Shown piece after piece: positions 59,443 to 64,000 of a stretch of 64,000 nucleotides of DNA. Source of the DNA: CAZKWG01 sp964615375 (GTDB taxonomy: Bacteria > Myxococcota_A > UBA796 > CAZKWG01). A program made the translations under genes and the position numbers. The notes below the pieces were generated by a model. The model saw only the letters and a list, made by a program, of their open reading frames with translations, made no database searches and had not been told where the DNA came from. The DNA lies in the NCBI GenBank assembly GCA_964615375.1, contig CAZTOW010000041.1, positions 1 to 64,000 on the forward strand, in the 5' to 3' direction. Positions within the stretch are counted from its first letter, which is position 1, and the number at the start of each line of letters is the position of its first letter.

Positions 59443-61368
59443 ATGTGGCTCACCCTGCTCCTGCTGGCCTGCGGCGATGACGACACGCAGGTCCTGCGTG
59501 ACGAGGACGGCGACAGCGTCGCCAACGTCGAGGACTGCGCGCCCGATGACCCCTCCGTCAGCCCCGGACGGTCCGAGGACGCCTATGACGGTCTGGACAA
59601 CGACTGCGATCCGTCCACTCCCGACGACGATCTGGACGTAGACGGCTTCCTCCGCGCCGCGGACTGCGCGGACTCGGACGCCGACCGCTACCCCGGCGCG
59701 ACCGAGATCTGCGACGACAAGGACAACGACTGCGACGGCGCCGTCGACGACGAGGCCAGCGACGCCAGCACCTGGTGGCGCGACGACGACGGGGACGCCT
59801 ACGGCGACGACGACGCCTCCTACACGGGCTGCGAGGCCCCAGTGGGCTACGCCGAGCAGTCCGGCGACTGCGACGACGACGACGACGCGGTCCACCCGGG
59901 CCGCTCGGAGGTCTGCGCCAACGGGGTCGATGACGACTGCGATGGGAGCAGCGAGAGCGACGACGGGATCTGCGCGTTCGAGGGCTTCATGTTCGCGGAC
60001 GAGGCGGCCGACGCCTGGCTGTACGGTTCGGCTGTGGACGAGAGCTGCGGATATGCGGTGGCCGGGGTCGGCGATCTCGATGGCGACGGCGACGAGGAGG
60101 TCCTGATCGGCTGTCCGGGGCAGATCGTCGACGGGGCCTGGCAGGGTCAGGTCTGGCTGGAGGAGGGGCCCGTCTCGGGGGAGCGCTCGTTAGAGGACGC
60201 GGACGCCGGCGTCCACGTCGACCAGGACTTCGCCTCGCTCGGGGAGCGCCTCGGGCCCGCCCCGGACCTCGACGGGGACGGCTACGGCGGCGTCTGGATG
60301 GGCGGCTCAGGCATCGACGGTCACGGTGGGGCGACGCTGGTGTTTCAGGCGCCGCTGAGCGGCGATCTGGACGAGCTGGACGCCGACCTGTGGATCAGCG
60401 GCGTGGGTGCCGATGTCGGGCCTACCACCTCTGTCTCCGACCTGGCCTGGCCGGGCGACTGGGGCGGCGACGGGATCGAGGACGTGCTGGTCGGCAGCGG
60501 CGGCATCAACGACGTCTCGCACACATCCGACGCCCACGCCTGGCTGTTGAGCGGCCCCTTGTCGGGCACGATGAACGTCTCGGACGCCTCGACGGCATTT
60601 ACGTCGAACCTTGGGGATACCTACGAGACCCCGAGCTGGTTCGAGGACGGGACGCGCGTGGGCGCGCTCGAGGGCGCCGACGGCGTGTCCGGCCTGCTCA
60701 TCGCGCAGCCCAGAGCCGACGGCGACGGCGTGGACTCCGGGGCCATCTACCTCGTCACTGCAGCCGCGACGGGCGAGCAGGATCTCACCGACGGCGCCGC
60801 AGATGGGGTCTGGGTGGGCGAGCGGGCCGGAGACTGGGCAGGGTACGGTGGGGTCTCCACCGGGGACGTGGACGGAGACGGCCACACCGATCTGCTCATC
60901 GCCGCGCCCGGCGTGGACGACGACGGGATCGATCAGGGCGCCCTGTATGTCGAGCTCTCGCCCTGGAACACGGACGGCCTCGTCCGAAGCCTCAGCGACG
61001 CGGACATCCAGCTCAGCACAACGCGCCAGTATGCCGGGTGGCACCACGCGATCGTGCCGGACGTGAGCGGGGATGAGGCGCCTGATCTGCTGATCGCCGC
61101 CGATGCTGGTGCGCCGTTGGTGTGGCTGGTCGAAGGGCCGCTGGAGGCGGGCGCCTGGGATCTCGATGATCTGGCCGGCGCGACCATCTGGGGCACGACC
61201 GACCCGCCGGAGCGCCGCGTCGAGAGCGTGGGCGCCGCTGACACGGACGGCGACGGGATCGCGGATGTCCTGCTGGGGCACCCCAACAACGACCTGGAGC
61301 TGGGCGACCGGGCGAGCGGGGACAACCGCGGCGGTGTGTTCGTGCTCCTAGGGCGACCAGGATACTAA
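59443..61368 (+). CDS. FG-GAP/MopE-type metal-binding lipoprotein in DUF6603 operon
   Basis: Protein of 641 residues with a very short lipoprotein signal (Met-Trp-Leu-Thr-Leu-Leu-Leu-Leu-Ala-Cys10). Residues about 15-175 contain four MopE-like units, the clearest being Cys-Asp-Asp-Lys-Asp-Asn-Asp-Cys-Asp-Gly-Ala-Val-Asp-Asp near 88-101 and Cys-Ala-Asn-Gly-Val-Asp-Asp-Asp-Cys-Asp-Gly near 158-168. FG-GAP blades follow, for example Gly-Asp-Val-Asp-Gly-Asp-Gly-His-Thr-Asp-Leu-Leu-Ile-Ala-Ala-Pro-Gly and, near the end, Asp-Thr-Asp-Gly-Asp-Gly-Ile-Ala-Asp-Val. It follows the paralogue by 9 bases, with GGAG before the start. Probably a surface propeller; ligand unknown. Confidence 0.86.
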   Translation: MWLTLLLLACGDDDTQVLRDEDGDSVANVEDCAPDDPSVSPGRSEDAYDGLDNDCDPSTPDDDLDVDGFLRAADCADSDADRYPGATEICDDKDNDCDGAVDDEASDASTWWRDDDGDAYGDDDASYTGCEAPVGYAEQSGDCDDDDDAVHPGRSEVCANGVDDDCDGSSESDDGICAFEGFMFADEAADAWLYGSAVDESCGYAVAGVGDLDGDGDEEVLIGCPGQIVDGAWQGQVWLEEGPVSGERSLEDADAGVHVDQDFASLGERLGPAPDLDGDGYGGVWMGGSGIDGHGGATLVFQAPLSGDLDELDADLWISGVGADVGPTTSVSDLAWPGDWGGDGIEDVLVGSGGINDVSHTSDAHAWLLSGPLSGTMNVSDASTAFTSNLGDTYETPSWFEDGTRVGALEGADGVSGLLIAQPRADGDGVDSGAIYLVTAAATGEQDLTDGAADGVWVGERAGDWAGYGGVSTGDVDGDGHTDLLIAAPGVDDDGIDQGALYVELSPWNTDGLVRSLSDADIQLSTTRQYAGWHHAIVPDVSGDEAPDLLIAADAGAPLVWLVEGPLEAGAWDLDDLAGATIWGTTDPPERRVESVGAADTDGDGIADVLLGHPNNDLELGDRASGDNRGGVFVLLGRPGY

Positions 61369-61370
61369 TA

Positions 61371-61396
61371 TATAAAGTATAATCGGAGGAGAACGC
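61371..61396 (+). promoter_or_regulatory. Short AT-rich spacer with TATAAT before the tailspike-like gene
   Basis: The 28-base gap carries TATATAAAG and TATAAT (61378-61383), then the ribosome site GGAGGAG (61385-61391). Such a run of A and T is rare in this window. It could be an internal promoter, but transcription would begin almost at the ribosome site, so an almost leaderless message or mere A/T spacing are alternatives. Confidence 0.35.
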
Positions 61397-63616
61397 ATGT
61401 CCCTCGACCCCGCCCTCCGCGCCCAGCTCGCCGAGCTCGGCGCGCGCCTGCTCGCTCTGCTCGACACCCCCCAGGCACGGCGAGGCGAGGAGCCTCGCGA
61501 GCCCGTCTACGCCCTGCTCTCTGCCTATGGTGACGTCACCACCCGGCAAGGCGCTGAGTCGGCGTTTACCGAGGCGATCGCCGATCTCGCGGCCCGCGGC
61601 GGCGGGCTCCTGATCGTGCCGGCGGACACCACGCCTGAGTTCCGTCCCCGCAGCTCGACCGATGGCGTCGCGCTGATCGACACCCGCGGCGGACAGATCC
61701 GCGTGCTCGTCGGCGAGCGCGCCCGGACCTGGAGCAACCTCAGCGGCGCGCCCGAGGGCGGGCTCGTGGTGCAGGGAACCTTGCGCGAGCCCCGCTACCG
61801 CTACGGTTCGCAGAGCCCCCTGGCCGTGCAGCAGGTCAATGTGCACGGCGGCAACTCCGCGCGCTGCCGCCTGCTGGAGGACGTGGCGCCGGGTCCGGCC
61901 GCGCGCTGGTACCCCAACGACCCCGAGTCGATCTACGTCGGCCAGGAGCTGTACAGCGAGGGCGCGGGGGACTGGATCCGGGTGAGCGCGCTGGGCTGGG
62001 ACGCTGCGTCTCAACGCATGTACTTCGAGGCCGACTGCCCGGCGCCGGCCGCCGCTGGGACGGTGATCGGACACAAGAGCGACCTCGGCGCGCTGGCGCT
62101 CCACGTGCGCGACCAGTGCCGGAACCAGGGTCACGGCGTCTCCGTCACGAAGCGACACTACGCGGACGGGGACACCTTCCCCTACGTCGGCCTTCTGTAC
62201 TTCCAGGGCAACATCGCCTCCTGCGAGGGCGATGAGGGCGGCCACGTCTTCGCCGCGGACATCTTCCACGATCTCCAGAACTTCCGCGCGACCGTCGACC
62301 GGTGGGAGCCGGAGACGCGCGCCCTGTGGTTCACCGACGCCCGGCGGGGCTACGCGCTCGCGGAGGGCCGGCCGCTCATCAACCTGAACCCCGCGCGTCA
62401 CCTGACCCAGGGGCGGGTCCGTGTCTACATCTCCTACACCTATGATCAGCTCGTGAACCACCAGCCGGACGGACAGACGCCGGTGGGCGGCTCCAACGGC
62501 GTCGTGCTGGGCATCGGCACCTCCTGGGGACCCGAGATCGTGGGCCGATACCTCGCCATCGACGATCCATCCGAGATGTTGGATCCGGCGACGCTCCCCA
62601 GCCACGTCGTGATCCAGGCGGACGCGCTGCTGTACCGCTGGATGCGGATCGTCCGCTTCGCCATCGACCCCAACAACGGCAACCAGCTCCTGTGGATCCA
62701 ACACTGCAACGGCAACAGCTTCCCGGCCGCGCCCAGGCTGGTCCACAACAAGAACTACTTCAACTACGGCGGCCCCGAGCTCGCGTACCGCATCGCGCCC
62801 GGCGCCAGCGTCGCCGATCTGCGCGGTGGCTGGACCGAGGACGGCGATCCGAACCAGGGCTTCGTCCTGCTCACGCCAGGACCTGACGAGACGTCTGCGC
62901 AGTCCTGGCAGCCCGGCGATCCGATCGAGCAGGCCATCGGCCCTCAGCCGCACAACCCGACCGCCTTTCGGGCCAGGCACTTCAACAACCTGCCCAGCAT
63001 CTTCACGGACAGCTCCTTCTACAGCTCGAATCACGGCTCCGTAACGGTCGGGGCTGGCCTGTTCATCAACGGCCACGACACGCTCGCGGCGAGCGCGGCG
63101 CGCTTCCCGCGCGGCGGCGTGGACTACGAGCACGCGGTGCTGATCCGTGGGACCACCGAGTCGTCGATCTGTATTCACGGCGAGTCCCGGACCGGCAACG
63201 CGCTCCTGCTCGAGCAGTACGCTGGCGACCGCAAGTGGATCGCCTGGAGCTCGTCCACGGACTACGCCCGGATCGGCTACGATCCAAAGGAGGACGCCTT
63301 TGCCTTCGCGCGCCGGGACGGCGGCGGCTTCAGCGTGCACTTCGGCGGGGCGCAGCTCCGTCGGGTGGCCGGGATCTCCGCCACCAGCACGCCCACGGGC
63401 AACCTGCGCGGCATCCTGGTGCCGGTCCCCGCGGGCGCCACGGAGCTCGACGTGGCCTTGCCCATGCCCGAGCCGGACCGCGCCTACGCCGTGACGGTCA
63501 CGCCCTCGTGGCCGGTCGCCGTCGGCGTGTCCACGCGCGGGACCGAAGGCTTCACAGTGCGCTTCGGGGAGGCGGCGCCCGATGGCGCGACGCTGGACTG
63601 GGTGCTGGTCCGATGA
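61397..63616 (+). CDS. Tailspike-like beta-helix protein
   Basis: Protein of 739 residues with GGAGGAG before the ATG. Residues about 1-30 are helical. At 34-100 the chain reads like the cap of pectate-lyase/tailspike proteins: Ala-Tyr-Gly-Asp-Val-Thr-Thr, Ala-Phe-Thr-Glu-Ala-Ile-Ala-Asp-Leu-Ala-Ala-Arg-Gly-Gly-Gly-Leu-Leu-Ile-Val-Pro. Long strand-rich turns follow to about 600. The end (about 670-739) resembles small C-terminal domains of phage fibres, with Leu-Pro-Met-Pro-Glu-Pro-Asp-Arg-Ala-Tyr-Ala-Val-Thr-Val-Thr and a closing Leu-Asp-Trp-Val-Leu-Val-Arg. There is no signal peptide. Relatives bind or cut polysaccharides; no catalytic residues can be assigned. As the last gene of the operon it could give target recognition. 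Confidence 0.65.
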   Translation: MSLDPALRAQLAELGARLLALLDTPQARRGEEPREPVYALLSAYGDVTTRQGAESAFTEAIADLAARGGGLLIVPADTTPEFRPRSSTDGVALIDTRGGQIRVLVGERARTWSNLSGAPEGGLVVQGTLREPRYRYGSQSPLAVQQVNVHGGNSARCRLLEDVAPGPAARWYPNDPESIYVGQELYSEGAGDWIRVSALGWDAASQRMYFEADCPAPAAAGTVIGHKSDLGALALHVRDQCRNQGHGVSVTKRHYADGDTFPYVGLLYFQGNIASCEGDEGGHVFAADIFHDLQNFRATVDRWEPETRALWFTDARRGYALAEGRPLINLNPARHLTQGRVRVYISYTYDQLVNHQPDGQTPVGGSNGVVLGIGTSWGPEIVGRYLAIDDPSEMLDPATLPSHVVIQADALLYRWMRIVRFAIDPNNGNQLLWIQHCNGNSFPAAPRLVHNKNYFNYGGPELAYRIAPGASVADLRGGWTEDGDPNQGFVLLTPGPDETSAQSWQPGDPIEQAIGPQPHNPTAFRARHFNNLPSIFTDSSFYSSNHGSVTVGAGLFINGHDTLAASAARFPRGGVDYEHAVLIRGTTESSICIHGESRTGNALLLEQYAGDRKWIAWSSSTDYARIGYDPKEDAFAFARRDGGGFSVHFGGAQLRRVAGISATSTPTGNLRGILVPVPAGATELDVALPMPEPDRAYAVTVTPSWPVAVGVSTRGTEGFTVRFGEAAPDGATLDWVLVR

Positions 63617-63701
63617 CGCGTGGCATCACCACGCCAGGGCCAGGCGGGTGATTCTGGTGCGGACGGCGCGCGGGCCAGATCCCTTGTGCTAAGGTTGCGT
63701 C

Positions 63702-64000
63702 GTGACAGCTCGATCTCCTCCGACAACCCTATGTGATGACCGGGGCCGGGTGTTTCGCCTGGTGCCCGGGACGCTTCGGTCAGGCGGTCAGGCCGACGTG
63801 TGGCGCGCTGAGGCCCCAGAAGGTCGCGCGGTCGCCGTCAAGATCTACCGCGAGGACAACGCCGCGGCGGCGCGCGAGCGCGCCATGTTGGAGGACGTGC
63901 AACGCCGCGATCCCGAGGCTGGCGCCTGGCTGGTCCGGCTGCTCGGGCATGGATCGCACGAGGGCCGCGCCTTCCTGGTCCTGGAGTGGATGCCCGAGAC
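63702..64000 (+). CDS. Ser/Thr protein kinase, N-terminal part (runs off the window)
   Basis: The frame from GTG 63702 (AAGG 6 bases before it) stays open to the window end, giving 99 residues. It shows a kinase N-lobe: a short head, Leu-Arg-Ser-Gly-Gly-Gln-Ala-Asp-Val-Trp-Arg-Ala as Gly-rich loop, Val-Ala-Val-Lys-Ile-Tyr as ATP lysine strand, a helix with Glu-Arg-Ala-Met-Leu-Glu, and Phe-Leu-Val-Leu-Glu-Trp-Met as hinge. The catalytic loop lies beyond the end. The gap of 85 bases to the tailspike-like gene leaves room for its own promoter, though it lies in the same direction as the operon. Confidence 0.8.
   Translation, partial: MTARSPPTTLCDDRGRVFRLVPGTLRSGGQADVWRAEAPEGRAVAVKIYREDNAAAARERAMLEDVQRRDPEAGAWLVRLLGHGSHEGRAFLVLEWMPE

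Noticed and set aside
45549..63616. Contractile injection system or type VI-like cluster
   Set aside because: No sheath, tube, spike, baseplate or AAA ATPase gene could be recognised in or beside the operon.

Overview
The window is very GC-rich DNA, packed with genes on both strands, and most likely comes from a member of the Myxococcota or a close relative. The indications are: five secreted or lipoprotein FG-GAP proteins, four of them with MopE-type Asp/Cys-rich metal-binding modules; Hanks-type Ser/Thr kinases; several caspase-like (C14) peptidases; and a DUF6310/DUF5953 pair that I know mainly from myxobacteria. The taxonomy is inferred from gene content only; no rRNA or tRNA gene was seen.

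Layout. 0.4-2.3 kb: a DUF6310 nuclease-like protein followed by a DUF5953 protein, probably toxin and immunity. 2.3-6.0 kb (minus): two FG-GAP/MopE-type lipoproteins. 6.1-8.5 kb: a signal-peptide protein overlapping a Ser/Thr kinase gene. 8.6-9.9 kb: a small gene behind a sigma-54-like promoter and a secreted protein. 9.95-24.6 kb: a putative cryptic virus-like mobile element. It has a three-gene minus operon, a divergent plus operon of about ten small structural-looking, protease-like and membrane genes, and a giant DNA methylase-helicase gene that is cut off by a large serine recombinase gene facing the other way. The divergent control region carries many TGTCGC boxes, and the same boxes recur at 25.1-25.2 kb. 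24.6-27.6 kb: a largely non-coding stretch rich in short repeats and hairpins, with one small gene and a GNAT acetyltransferase flanked by 15-bp repeats. 27.7-33.1 kb: a defence-like remnant with a winged-helix protein, a truncated DUF1998-type helicase, a RhuM protein and an HNH nuclease.

33.1-43.7 kb: a divergent unit. A membrane-anchored protein lies on the minus strand. Opposite it is a four-gene operon encoding a caspase-like protein fused to an NlpC/P60-like peptidase, a WD40/propeller-caspase protein, a third caspase-like protein, and a signal-peptide protein that looks like a paralogue of the kinase partner at 6.1 kb.

43.75-63.6 kb: after another FG-GAP lipoprotein on the minus strand comes a tight nine-gene plus-strand operon. 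It encodes an NlpC/P60-CHAP-like protein, a 159-residue protein, a 1,576-residue DUF6603 protein, three conserved proteins with no assigned function (488, 286 and 1,103 residues), two FG-GAP/MopE lipoproteins and a tailspike-like beta-helix protein. This operon is the best candidate for an undescribed multi-protein system. It may build or load a large cell-surface assembly, but no sheath, tube, baseplate or ATPase gene was seen, so the function is open. A second Ser/Thr kinase gene starts at 63.7 kb and runs off the end.
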